In this document: positions 25,552-33,446 of the stretch, piece by piece
How the letters are laid out: each line of letters starts with the position of its first letter
How positions within the stretch are numbered: the first letter of the stretch is position 1
Assembly (NCBI GenBank): GCA_050945855.1
Contig: JBMNTS010000011.1
Coordinates: 1-39,523 of the forward strand
Length of the DNA: 39,523 nt
Reading direction: 5' to 3'
Origin: CAYSNP01 sp050945855
Lineage (GTDB): Bacteria > Bacillota > Clostridia > Christensenellales > DTU072
Notes under the pieces: generated by a model
What the model saw: the letters and a program-made list of their open reading frames with translations, nothing else
Told to the model about the DNA's origin: nothing
Database searches by the model: none
Translations under genes and position numbers: made by a program

Positions 25552-26291
25552 TTAAGATTAAGAGCGAAAAGCAAATAGAGTTAATGCGAAAGGCGGGGAA
25601 AATAGTAAAGGACACTCTTGAGCTGGTGAGGGAACACGCGAAAGAAGGCGTAACCACAAAAGAGTTGGACGAGTTGGCGTACAATTATATAATTTCGCAG
25701 GGAGCCAGACCTAATTTCCTGCACTACAACGGTTTTCCCGCGACGCTTTGCACAAGCATTGACGAGGAAGTCGTGCACGGGATACCCGACGGCAGAGTGT
25801 TGGAAGAAGGTATGCTCTTAAAAATAGATACCGGAGCGGCTTACAAAGGTATGCATTCGGACGCCGCGCGCACCATCAGGATAGGCAAAGTCGGCCCGAA
25901 AAAGGAAAAACTGGCAAGGATAACCGAGGAATGCTTTTTTGCAGGCGTAAACACGCTCAGAGAAGGCACAAGACTGGGCGATTTGGGCGCGGCGATACAA
26001 GAGCACGCCGAGAGCAACGGATTCAGCGTGGTAAGAGCTTTGGTGGGGCACGGCATCGGCGAAGCGCTGCATGAGGAGCCCAACGTACCCAATTACGGCG
26101 TAAGAGGCCGGGGCGAGAGGATATTGGCAGGCATGGCTCTGGCAATAGAGCCTATGATATGCATGGGGGGTTACGAGGTAAAGCTGGCAAGCGACAACTG
26201 GACAGTGATTACCGCGGACAACAAACCCTCCGCTCATTACGAAAACACCGTCATAGTGACTGCTGACGGGATAGAAATTTTGACTTTGTGA
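25548..26291 (+). CDS. map: Methionine aminopeptidase, type I
   Basis: 247 residues removing the initiator methionine after deformylation. All five metal ligands are found in their motifs: two Asp in KIDTGAAYKGMHSDAART, His in VGHGIGEALHEEP, Glu in ALAIEPM, and the last Glu in HYENTV. Start codon is GTG at 25548, overlapping the adk stop by four bases (GTGA), with no other good start nearby. It lacks any N-terminal zinc-finger extension, as expected for the short form. Confidence 0.98.
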   Translation: MIKIKSEKQIELMRKAGKIVKDTLELVREHAKEGVTTKELDELAYNYIISQGARPNFLHYNGFPATLCTSIDEEVVHGIPDGRVLEEGMLLKIDTGAAYKGMHSDAARTIRIGKVGPKKEKLARITEECFFAGVNTLREGTRLGDLGAAIQEHAESNGFSVVRALVGHGIGEALHEEPNVPNYGVRGRGERILAGMALAIEPMICMGGYEVKLASDNWTVITADNKPSAHYENTVIVTADGIEILTL

Positions 26292-26299
26292 GGCAAAAT

Positions 26300-26566
26300 A
26301 TGTATCAACCCTTTACGCTGGGCAGCGTGGTTTACTCGCGGGCAGGCAGGGACAAAGGCAGATTCTTTCTTGTGGTTGAAGTCGTGGATGAAAACTTTGT
26401 GCGAATTGCTGATGGTAAAACGCGCATGATAGCTAAGGCCAAACTTAAGAAGATAAAGCATCTTAAAAACGAAGGCGTAGTTATCCAGAAAATAGCGGAT
26501 AAGCTGGCGAATAACAGAAAAGTATTTGACGTGGAGCTTTTCAGCGCGCTCAAAGTTTATAATTAA
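26300..26566 (+). CDS. KOW-domain RNA-binding protein (L14e-like)
   Basis: 88 residues from the ATG at 26300, served by GAGG six bases upstream; a GTG at 26288 overlapping the map stop is possible but less well placed. The KOW motif covers LGSVVYSRAGRDKGRFFLV at the N-terminus, followed by basic KAKLKKIKHLKN. Proteins of this type, related to eukaryotic and archaeal L14e, sit between map and infA in many Clostridia. They have been proposed to be ribosome-associated, but no function is proven. Its position strongly supports the clostridial assignment. Confidence 0.92.
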   Translation: MYQPFTLGSVVYSRAGRDKGRFFLVVEVVDENFVRIADGKTRMIAKAKLKKIKHLKNEGVVIQKIADKLANNRKVFDVELFSALKVYN

Positions 26567-26577
26567 CGGAGGTTTTC

Positions 26578-26799
26578 ATGTCTAAGGACGACATAATCGA
26601 AGTCGAAGGTACGGTAACCGAGGTTTTGCCCGGCACTAAATTCAAGGTGGAACTGACCAACGGTCACGTTATACTCGCCTACTTAGCCGGCAAAATGCGT
26701 GTGCGCTACATAAAAGTATGCGTAGGCGATACCGTTCAGGTGGCTATGAGCCCATACGACCTTAACAAAGGCAGGATTATTTACCGCAACAAGAAATAG
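26578..26799 (+). CDS. infA: Translation initiation factor IF-1
   Basis: 73 residues, a single S1-type OB fold. It blocks the ribosomal A site during initiation. The sequence DDIIEVEGTVTEVLPGTKF and the C-terminal VAMSPYDLNKGRIIYRNK are typical, with slight differences from the usual KMRKNYIRI segment (KMRVRYIKV). CGGAGG is just before the ATG. rpmJ follows after 12 bases. Confidence 0.98.
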   Translation: MSKDDIIEVEGTVTEVLPGTKFKVELTNGHVILAYLAGKMRVRYIKVCVGDTVQVAMSPYDLNKGRIIYRNKK

Positions 26800-26811
26800 G
26801 AGGAGACTAAG

Positions 26812-26928
26812 ATGAAAGTAAGACCGTCGGTAAAGCCGATTTGCGATAAATGCAAGATTATTAAACGCAACGGCAAGGTGATGATTATATGTAGTAAATA
26901 TCCTAAGCACAAGCAAAAACAAGGCTAA
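26812..26928 (+). CDS. rpmJ: 50S ribosomal protein L36, zinc form (bL36)
   Basis: 38 residues, read directly from the DNA: it starts MKVRPSVKPICDKCK. The zinc ligands are Cys11, Cys14, Cys27 and His33, so this is the zinc-binding form. AGGAGG lies eight bases upstream of the ATG. It stands at the canonical place between infA and rpsM; a promoter begins just after its stop codon. Confidence 0.97.
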   Translation: MKVRPSVKPICDKCKIIKRNGKVMIICSKYPKHKQKQG

Positions 26929-26933
26929 ATTAT

Positions 26934-26963
26934 TTGCTATTTGCAAAGTAATTGTGATATAAT
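26934..26963 (+). promoter_or_regulatory. Internal promoter in front of rpsM
   Basis: TTGCTA (26934-26939), 18 bases, and a perfect TATAAT (26958-26963) with TGA before it. The 145-base gap between rpmJ and rpsM is the largest in the ribosomal cluster, and this promoter would make the alpha genes rpsM-rpsK-rpsD-rpoA-rplQ separately adjustable. Confidence 0.7.
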
Positions 26964-27018
26964 AGCCTAGCTTTAGTTTTGATATACTATAAAATCATAC
27001 ACAATAGGGCAAAAATCA

Positions 27019-27041
27019 GACCGAGGCGGCAAAGCCCGGTC
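27019..27041 (+). promoter_or_regulatory. Hairpin in the rpsM leader
   Basis: GACCG (27019-27023) and GGC (27025-27027) pair with GCC (27034-27036) and CGGTC (27037-27041), leaving one bulged A and a six-base loop. It stands between the internal promoter and the rpsM ribosome binding site (GGAGG at 27063). There is no T-tract, so it is not a terminator. S4 controls the same operon in Escherichia coli through an rpsM leader pseudoknot, so an S4 target is conceivable. Confidence 0.5.
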
Positions 27042-27073
27042 CGGGAAAAAGATAGATTAATTGGAGGTTACGG

Positions 27074-27448
27074 ATGGCTCGTATAGCAGGTGTAGACTTG
27101 CCACGTGATAAGAGAGTGGAAATTGGGCTTACCTATATTTACGGTATAGGGCGTTCAATGTCAAACAAAATATTAAAGGATGCTAACATAGACCCCAACA
27201 TCAGGGTCGTTGACCTTACCGAGGATCAGATAGCTCTTATCCGCAAATATATCGAAAACAATGTCAGGGTGGAAGGAGACCTTAAACGGGAAAATATGCT
27301 TAGCATCAAAAGGTTTATGGAAATCGGATGCTATCGCGGCGTCAGACACAGAAAGGGCCTCCCTGTGCGCGGTCAGAATACCAAGCAAAACGCCCGCACC
27401 CGGAAAGGTAAGAAGCATACCGTAGGGCGCGCAAAGAAGAAGGATTAA
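27074..27448 (+). CDS. rpsM: 30S ribosomal protein S13 (uS13)
   Basis: 124 residues. S13 in the 30S head contacts P-site tRNA with its basic C-terminal tail, here NTKQNARTRKGKKHTVGRAK. The N-terminal ARIAGVDLPRDKRVEIGLTYIYGIG is near consensus. GGAGG lies in front of the ATG. It is the first gene behind the internal promoter and hairpin, so it would be the control point of the alpha section. Confidence 0.99.
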   Translation: MARIAGVDLPRDKRVEIGLTYIYGIGRSMSNKILKDANIDPNIRVVDLTEDQIALIRKYIENNVRVEGDLKRENMLSIKRFMEIGCYRGVRHRKGLPVRGQNTKQNARTRKGKKHTVGRAKKKD

Positions 27449-27461
27449 GGAGGCTTAGATA

Positions 27462-27854
27462 ATGGCTGTCAGAAAGTCAAGCATAAAAAAGAGAAAAGAC
27501 CTTAAACGCATAGACAAAGGTCAGGCGCATATACATTGCTCGTTTAACAATACCATCGTTACCTTTACCGATATGCAAGGCAATGCGATCAGTTGGTCCT
27601 CATCGGGCAAGATAGGTCTTAAGGGCAGTCGTAAGTCCACGCCTTTCGCGGCTCAGATGGTGGCGGAAGACGCGGCAAAGGGCGCAAAAGTCAACGGTAT
27701 GCGCCAGGCGGAAGTATATGTCAAAGGCCCGGGTCAGGGCAGAGAGTCCGCTATCCGCGCATTGCAAAGCGCGGAAATCGAAGTCACCAAAATACAGGAC
27801 GTTTCTCCCATTCCTCATAATGGCTGCCGTCCGCCGAAAAAGAGAAGATTGTAA
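27462..27854 (+). CDS. rpsK: 30S ribosomal protein S11 (uS11)
   Basis: 130 residues, usual size. It lies in the platform near the mRNA exit (Shine-Dalgarno helix). HIHCSFNNTIVTFTDMQGN, the KGSRKSTPFAAQ segment and the C-terminal DVSPIPHNGCRPPKKRR are conserved, including the residues that form the isoaspartyl site in some bacteria (HNGC). AAGGAGG is upstream of the start. Confidence 0.99.
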   Translation: MAVRKSSIKKRKDLKRIDKGQAHIHCSFNNTIVTFTDMQGNAISWSSSGKIGLKGSRKSTPFAAQMVAEDAAKGAKVNGMRQAEVYVKGPGQGRESAIRALQSAEIEVTKIQDVSPIPHNGCRPPKKRRL

Positions 27855-27868
27855 TTGGAGGTTAATTA

Positions 27869-28492
27869 ATGGCTAGATATACAGGGGCGGATTGCCGCAT
27901 TTGCCGCAGAGAAGGGGCAAAACTGTTTTTAAAAGGGGAAAGGTGCTATTCGCCTAAATGCGCGATAGTAAGCCGTCCCACGCCTCCCGGTCAGCACGGA
28001 GCAAGGCGCAAAAAGCTTTCGCCTTACAGCGTGCAGCTTCGCGAAAAGCAAAAGACAAAGAGGACTTACGGCCTCATGGAAAAGCAATTCCGCAAGTATT
28101 ATGAGATGGCGGAAAAAATGCGCGGCGTTACCGGCGAAAATATGCTTTCCCTGATTGAAAGGAGACTGGATAACGTAGTTTACCGCATGGGCATAGGCTC
28201 CAGCCGCGCTCAGGCAAGGCAGCTTGTCAATCACGGACATATCACCGTCAACTCCAAGGGCGTGGATATTCCCAGCTACCTTGTAAAGGCGGGCGACGTT
28301 ATCGCGGTTAAGGAGACCAAAAAGGACAAGCCTTTCTTTGAAGAGCTTAAGGGCAGCAAAATCCTCAATATTCCCAAATGGCTTACGTTTGACAGCGCGA
28401 CGCTTACCGGTCAGGTGGCAGCTTTGCCCACCCGCGAAGATATAGACCTGTCTATAGATGAATACAAGATTATCGAGTTATATTCCAAATAG
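27869..28492 (+). CDS. rpsD: 30S ribosomal protein S4, zinc-binding type (uS4)
   Basis: 207 residues. The N-terminus keeps the zinc knuckle with Cys9, Cys12, Cys26 and Cys31, which is replaced in many other bacteria. The S4 RNA-binding domain is at about residues 95-160 (ERRLDNVVYRMGIGSSRAQARQ). S4 starts 30S assembly and in several lineages represses its own operon, so the hairpin before rpsM is a possible target. GGAGG stands before the ATG. Confidence 0.99.
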   Translation: MARYTGADCRICRREGAKLFLKGERCYSPKCAIVSRPTPPGQHGARRKKLSPYSVQLREKQKTKRTYGLMEKQFRKYYEMAEKMRGVTGENMLSLIERRLDNVVYRMGIGSSRAQARQLVNHGHITVNSKGVDIPSYLVKAGDVIAVKETKKDKPFFEELKGSKILNIPKWLTFDSATLTGQVAALPTREDIDLSIDEYKIIELYSK

Positions 28493-28526
28493 CCACACTC
28501 CCTTTTAATATCAGGAGGTTTTAATT

Positions 28527-29492
28527 ATGATGGAAATGGTCAGGCCGGAAATTACCGCTTATGAAAATCCAAACGGAGCAGAAGCAAACTTTGTTATTTC
28601 TCCGCTTGAGAGAGGTTACGGCACGACAATAGGCAACTGCCTAAGAAGAATTTTGGCAACAGCGCTACCCGGCACGGCCATCGTGGGCATCAGGATAGAA
28701 GGCGTAATGCACGAGTTCAGCACTATCCCCGGCGTAAGGGAAGACGTATGTGAAATTATATTAAATATCAAATCAATCGCGGTGCGCTCTCATAGCGAAG
28801 ACCCCAATTTTCTGCGTAACGTAAAGCTAAAGAAAAACACTCCCGGTCCCGTTACCGCAGGCGACATTGATTTGCCTCAGGATATAGAGATATTAAACAA
28901 GGACCTTGTCATTTGCACGCTGGAGGAAGACGGCGCCATAGATATGGTGCTTACCATAGCGCGCGGGCGCGGGTACGTTTCCAGCGAAAACAACCGCCGT
29001 CCGGATATGCCTATCGGATATATCCCCGTCGACTCTATTTTCTCTCCCGTGCTAAGCTGTTCCTACGCCGTGGAAAACACGAGGGTAGAGCAATCCATAG
29101 ATTATGACAAGCTTACTCTTTCGGTCAAGACCAACATTGCCGCCCGCCCGAGGGAAGTTATATCTCTGGCCGCCAAAATTATGTGTGACCATTTACAGCT
29201 TTTCATCAATCTGGTTGACGAAATGGGCGATTTGGAGACTCTAAAGAGTCTGGACAGCTCCGAACAAAACAAGGTGCTCTCTATGAGCATAGAGGAATTG
29301 GATTTATCCGTGCGTCCTCTTAACTGCCTTAAACGCGTAGGTATACTTACCGTTGAGGATCTGGTTAAAAGAACGGAAGAAGATATGCTTAAGGTCAGAA
29401 ATTTGGGGCGCAAATCTCTGGATGAGGTTATAGCCAAGCTTAATGCCATAGGTCTTGACCTAAGTAATAAAGACGAGCAAGGAGAAAAATAA
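28527..29492 (+). CDS. rpoA: DNA-directed RNA polymerase subunit alpha
   Basis: 321 residues. The N-terminal dimerisation and assembly domain spans about residues 1-230 (SPLERGYGTTIGNCLRRIL is diagnostic), a linker follows, and the C-terminal DNA-binding domain (about 245-315) carries RPLNCLKRVGILTVEDL and NLGRKSLDEV for contacting UP elements and activators. AGGAGG is about 9 bases upstream; the neighbouring ATG codons make the exact start uncertain by one or three residues. Its stop overlaps the rplQ start by one base (TAATG). Confidence 0.99.
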   Translation: MMEMVRPEITAYENPNGAEANFVISPLERGYGTTIGNCLRRILATALPGTAIVGIRIEGVMHEFSTIPGVREDVCEIILNIKSIAVRSHSEDPNFLRNVKLKKNTPGPVTAGDIDLPQDIEILNKDLVICTLEEDGAIDMVLTIARGRGYVSSENNRRPDMPIGYIPVDSIFSPVLSCSYAVENTRVEQSIDYDKLTLSVKTNIAARPREVISLAAKIMCDHLQLFINLVDEMGDLETLKSLDSSEQNKVLSMSIEELDLSVRPLNCLKRVGILTVEDLVKRTEEDMLKVRNLGRKSLDEVIAKLNAIGLDLSNKDEQGEK

Positions 29493-30004
29493 TGGCAGCC
29501 AACAGAAAACTAGGAAAAAGAGCAGACCAAAGAGTGCAGATGGTTTATTCCCAGGCCTCTCAGCTGCTTTGGAACGGAAAAATAGAAACTACTCTGCAGA
29601 GAGCTAAAGAAGTGCGCAAGGTCGCGGAAAAAGTCACGACTATGGCAATCAAAACTTATGCGGATACCGTTACCGTGCAAAAGCAAAAGCTCAACCGCAA
29701 AGACGAAAAGATTAATGTGGACTTTATCAACGACGGGCCCAAAAAGCTTGCGGCGCGCAGACGTATGATTGCTCTGCTTGCGGATATCAAAGAGCCCAAA
29801 GGCGAAAAGGAAAGCCGTTCGGAATATAAAGAGCGCACCAAGGACATAAAATATCCTTTGATAGAAAAGATATTTACCGAATACGCGCCCAAATATGCCA
29901 AGCGCATTGAGGAGACAGGCAAAGGCGGCGGCTATACCCGTATTATCCGCCTGGGCAACCGCAGAGGGGACGATGCGGAAAAGGTCATCATCGAAATGGT
30001 ATAA
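29492..30004 (+). CDS. rplQ: 50S ribosomal protein L17 (bL17), long form
   Basis: 170 residues, while common L17 proteins have 113-130. The N-terminal KLGKRADQRVQMVYSQASQLL and the C-terminal GGGYTRIIRLGNRRGDDAEKVIIEMV are normal; the extra 50 or so residues lie between them (about residues 60-130), are rich in Lys and Glu and contain KKLAARRRMIALL. L17 is near the exit tunnel. The start depends on coupling with rpoA. It ends the cluster before a strong terminator. Confidence 0.97.
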   Translation: MAANRKLGKRADQRVQMVYSQASQLLWNGKIETTLQRAKEVRKVAEKVTTMAIKTYADTVTVQKQKLNRKDEKINVDFINDGPKKLAARRRMIALLADIKEPKGEKESRSEYKERTKDIKYPLIEKIFTEYAPKYAKRIEETGKGGGYTRIIRLGNRRGDDAEKVIIEMV

Positions 30005-30023
30005 CACCACAAATAAAAATGAG

Positions 30024-30049
30024 AAACGCCGCAGGCAGCGGCGTTTTTT
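30024..30049 (+). terminator. Rho-independent terminator of the ribosomal cluster
   Basis: A nine-base-pair GC-rich stem (AAACGCCGC at 30024-30032 with GCGGCGTTT at 30038-30046), a five-base loop and six T-residues, 20 bases after the rplQ stop. No ecf transporter, truA, rplM or rpsI follows, though these often continue the cluster in Clostridia. Confidence 0.95.
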
Positions 30050-30073
30050 AATGCCATTGATTTGTTCTTATGT

Positions 30074-32875
30074 TCATTTTTTAGGTTGATTCTTCAAAAA
30101 CTCCAAAGCGTCATACTCGTCAAGCGGCTTGCTGATGAGGTATCCCTGTATCTTGTCGCAATTATTTTTGATAAGAAAATGCAACTGGCTTTCGTGTTCC
30201 ACTCCTTCGGCGACGACGCAATGCCCCAGTTTATGCGCCATGGAAATGATATCCGCGATAATGGCCCTGTTCAAATCCTCATCCATAAGCTTATCCACAA
30301 AATATTTGTCGATTTTCATACAATCCACACTTAACTCGTTTTCCCGTGCAAGCGAGGAGTATCCCGTGCCGAAATCGTCTATGGATATGGATATTCCGAT
30401 ATTTCTGAGCTTCTCTATGGTATTGTTGATGTTATCGTAATCGGAGGCAAAGACGGACTCCGTAATTTCGATATGAACATTATTCGGATTGATATTCATT
30501 TCCTCTTTTATCCTGCGGAATCTGTCCGCGAAATCAGGCTGCATAAGCTGAATGGCGGAAATATTGACGGACACGTCCACGTTGTGGTATCCGCTGTCCT
30601 TAAGCTTTTTAAGGAATTCAAAGGCGCGTCTGATCACTTTTTCCTCGATGGGGATAATGAGTTTGGTCTTTTCCGCAATAGGAATAAATTCGGCGGGGGG
30701 AACTTGCCCCAGCTTATCCGTCTTAAGTCTTGCCAGTGCCTCAAAGCAGCAAATACGGTTTAATCTTACATCATAAATAGGCTGATACTGCAGTGTCAGC
30801 TCTGCCCCCGGATCGTCCAGTGTCACCGCGGCAAGCGCGTGCTTGATATCGTTTTCGCGATTGACCAAAGCCTCCAGTTTTTCATCATAGAAGCAGGGGC
30901 AAAAGGATTTCTCAAACATACTCAAAGACCTTTCGGAGGCGATTATCAGTCTGCGCAAAAGCGAATCCGCGGTTATATCGCCGTCTTCGGGCTTGATTTC
31001 AAGGATGCCTATTCCGCCGTTGATTCCTTCCGTCGCAAACAGCTTCTGCATACTGTCCGCAATTTCCCCGCAGAATTTTATCAGCTCTTCCTTATACTCA
31101 TAGCCGGTAATATAAAATACAAATCTGTTTTCGTAAGTTTTGAACAACATGCGGTTGACGGAGCAATGCTTATCCAATTCCTCGGCGGCTTTCTTCAATA
31201 GATTCTGCATATAATGGAAGCCGTAATTTAAGGCAAACAGATTAACCGTGCTCAGGTTAATATTGATAAGCGCTCTTTTTTGCCCATCCTTTTTGGCAAG
31301 GTCTTTTTCCAAAAGGTATTCCAGATAATCGCGATTGTACAGATTGGTGAGCTTGTCGTGCTCGTTTAAATACCTAAGGCGATTTTCCATATCTTTTCTG
31401 TGAGAAATATCGAAAATAAGACCTTCCAGCGCTTCCGGCTCCCCTTTTTCGTTATATAATCCTTGTCCGATTTCCAACACCCATTTGCGTTCGCCGGAAG
31501 CGGCAGTAATTTCATATTCGCAGCTGTACGGCCGCTTGTTTATGACCGCGCTCTTTAACCTTGCCCATAGCTGTTCCTTATATTTAGCGTCTATTATATC
31601 GCCGAAAACCAAGTCCTTATTATCCGTAAAACTTTGCGGCTCGTACCCGGTAAGGGCGCGGCAGCCCTCCGAAACCAACAGCATCGTCCTGTCCTTATCA
31701 TATTTGCCCCTGTAAGCCAGTCCTGGCAGATTGGATAATAAAACGGTTTCACGCCTTTCGCTTTCCTTTAGGGCAAGCTCGGCTTCCTTGCGTTCGGAGA
31801 TATCCTTAAGCAGGCATAAGTGCGCGGAATGGTTGTCGTAAATGCCCAGCAAAGGGGAGATAATCATATACGTCCATACCGCGCTGCCGTCCGGTCTGAT
31901 AAAGCGTTTTTCCATGGAATAGCCGTTAATCTCACCTTTTTGAAATTTTTCAAATTGCTCCAGGTCCGGCTGCAAATCCTCGGGGTGCGTAATATCCGTC
32001 CATTTTATATTTACCAGTTCGTCGCTTTTTATCCCGAGTATTTCCTCCAGCATAGGGTTGATGCTGGCGTATTCCATATCCGAATGAAAAACAAAATTTT
32101 TATCCCGCACAATAGCGATTCCCACGGGAGCCTGATTAAAGACGCTGCGGTAAATAACTTCGCTGAAAGCCAGTTTTTTGTTAAGCTTGTTAAGCGCGGA
32201 ATGCTGCAGTGAAATATACAGCAGGGCGAAATACAGCAGCAGCATGATTAAAATTACTGTGATATCCAAATGCATCTGTTGCCATATCGCCCCGTACCAT
32301 TGGGATGCGGAATAATCAATCCTGAACAACGCGATAACTTCCCCGTTCTCCGGGTCTATTACGGGCGCGAGCGCGCTGACCCATTCTCCCTTGGCGTCCT
32401 GTCTTTTGGGCGTGATTACAGTCTTTTTGTCCTCAAAAGGTTTTTTCAGCCATTCGTCCGCTTCCCGGTAAACCTCTCCCGGCGGCAGGTAATCGGGGGA
32501 GCCGGGAGCAGTCGAATCTATCAGAATAATAATGTCATTACCCCGCTGCACCATTATATAAGCGGAATGAATTTGGCTTGTTTTTTCCACTAAATGAATG
32601 AGGCTTGCCTTTGCCATATTGTATTCTTCGTTATCGATATCCTCTGGAGACAATTCCCTAAGATGCGGAGGGTGCAGCATAGCTTCCAGCGATTGCGCCA
32701 GTTGAACGGCCTTGGAGGATGCCATATCATTATATCTGCGCCATGTGAAATTAATATACCATACGCTGGTAAGCAAAACGACCGCTGTTAAAATAACAAT
32801 TACGTACTTTCCTTTTGGGGAAATACTTATAGCTTGTCCCTTTTTCTCTTTAAAAATTTTCTCCCGTATTTTCAT
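30074..32875 (-). CDS. Membrane sensor with two PAS domains, degenerate GGDEF and intact EAL domain (cyclic-di-GMP phosphodiesterase)
   Basis: 933 residues from the ATG at 32875 (GAGGGA upstream); a TTG nine codons earlier has no ribosome binding site. Layout: membrane helix (about 24-43), extracytoplasmic sensor of about 160 residues, second helix (205-223), PAS (238-365), PAS (375-495), GGDEF-like (496-655) and EAL (675-930). The GGDEF motif is replaced by YENRF (581-585), so synthesis of cyclic-di-GMP is not expected. In the EAL domain the catalytic set is kept: EAL at 712-714, Asn in VSVNIS, Glu in IEITES, the double Asp in DDFGTGYSSL (833-834), Lys in MKID and Glu in AEGVE. It should therefore degrade cyclic-di-GMP under control of external and PAS signals. 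It is monocistronic with a long leader. Confidence 0.93.
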   Translation of the reverse strand: MKIREKIFKEKKGQAISISPKGKYVIVILTAVVLLTSVWYINFTWRRYNDMASSKAVQLAQSLEAMLHPPHLRELSPEDIDNEEYNMAKASLIHLVEKTSQIHSAYIMVQRGNDIIILIDSTAPGSPDYLPPGEVYREADEWLKKPFEDKKTVITPKRQDAKGEWVSALAPVIDPENGEVIALFRIDYSASQWYGAIWQQMHLDITVILIMLLLYFALLYISLQHSALNKLNKKLAFSEVIYRSVFNQAPVGIAIVRDKNFVFHSDMEYASINPMLEEILGIKSDELVNIKWTDITHPEDLQPDLEQFEKFQKGEINGYSMEKRFIRPDGSAVWTYMIISPLLGIYDNHSAHLCLLKDISERKEAELALKESERRETVLLSNLPGLAYRGKYDKDRTMLLVSEGCRALTGYEPQSFTDNKDLVFGDIIDAKYKEQLWARLKSAVINKRPYSCEYEITAASGERKWVLEIGQGLYNEKGEPEALEGLIFDISHRKDMENRLRYLNEHDKLTNLYNRDYLEYLLEKDLAKKDGQKRALININLSTVNLFALNYGFHYMQNLLKKAAEELDKHCSVNRMLFKTYENRFVFYITGYEYKEELIKFCGEIADSMQKLFATEGINGGIGILEIKPEDGDITADSLLRRLIIASERSLSMFEKSFCPCFYDEKLEALVNRENDIKHALAAVTLDDPGAELTLQYQPIYDVRLNRICCFEALARLKTDKLGQVPPAEFIPIAEKTKLIIPIEEKVIRRAFEFLKKLKDSGYHNVDVSVNISAIQLMQPDFADRFRRIKEEMNINPNNVHIEITESVFASDYDNINNTIEKLRNIGISISIDDFGTGYSSLARENELSVDCMKIDKYFVDKLMDEDLNRAIIADIISMAHKLGHCVVAEGVEHESQLHFLIKNNCDKIQGYLISKPLDEYDALEFLKNQPKK

Positions 32876-33092
32876 GAGGCTCCCTCTCATCTGTAAGCAC
32901 AAGCCAATCTCTTAGTCGGGATATATTTTCGATAGCGAAAAAGTTTATCACCTATAAGCGTGTTACAAATTGCTTTTATTAATCCAACCGTTGTTGAAAC
33001 AGAGCAATCAGCTTGTTATAAATTTATAGCGTGGCTTTTAATAAAACCGCGTTATTCCGGATGCGGGAAACCGCCGCCCCGCTATTTTTTGC

Positions 33093-33122
33093 AGTATATC
33101 ATAAACAGCGCGCAAAAAACAA
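33093..33122 (-). promoter_or_regulatory. Promoter of the EAL-domain gene
   Basis: On the reverse strand TTGTTT (33117-33122), 18 bases, TATACT (33093-33098) with TGA in front. It leaves about 210 bases of untranslated leader (32876-33085), which contains a small GCGGG/CCCGC hairpin. It does not resemble the cyclic-di-GMP riboswitch folds I know, and I see no gene in it. Confidence 0.6.
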
Positions 33123-33186
33123 GTCCCGAAAAGGAATTTTTTGAAAATTCTTGAATAATATCAATAAAAAATCTCTTTTCTTCCAA

Positions 33187-33214
33187 ACAAAAGACCCGCT
33201 TTGGTAAAACGGGT
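33187..33214 (-). terminator. Rho-independent terminator after the glycolytic operon
   Basis: Reverse strand: ACCCGTTTT pairs with AAAGCGGGT (one G-T pair) over a three-base loop, followed by CTTTTGTTT. It lies 33 bases after the stop of the 59-residue membrane protein gene and closes the pgk-tpiA-gpmI transcript. Confidence 0.85.
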
Positions 33215-33247
33215 ATGGTTAAAAATGCACAAGAAAGAGTTTCCGGT

Positions 33248-33427
33248 TTACCGCTTTTTTGCGTACATCTGAACGATAGCTCCCAAGACCGTGCCCACGC
33301 CCGCGCCTATGCAGAGCCACAGTACCGGATTTTTAAGTAAAGCTCCCAACGCAATCCCTATCGCGGCGCCAAGAGCGATAGCCGTACCCATACTCAACGC
33401 TCCGGACATTTTGCGTTTGTTTGACAT
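33248..33427 (-). CDS. Small glycine-rich membrane protein, 59 residues, unknown function
   Basis: The frame starts at ATG 33427 with AAAGGAGG eight bases upstream, as strong as any ribosome binding site here, and ends at 33248. It reads MSNKRKMSGALSMG at the start, then two hydrophobic helices with small-residue spacing (about 12-30 and 36-54) and a YAKKR end. The alternating Gly and Ala recall glycine-zipper membrane proteins. It lies 19 bases after gpmI on the same strand, before the terminator, and so is probably co-transcribed with glycolytic genes. I do not recognise its family; the role is unknown. Confidence 0.8.
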   Translation of the reverse strand: MSNKRKMSGALSMGTAIALGAAIGIALGALLKNPVLWLCIGAGVGTVLGAIVQMYAKKR

Positions 33428-33446
33428 CGTAAATCCTCCTTTGTGT

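Noticed and set aside
32876..33092. Cyclic-di-GMP riboswitch in the leader of the EAL gene
   Set aside because: I looked for the conserved GEMM core and tetraloop-receptor elements and did not find them.
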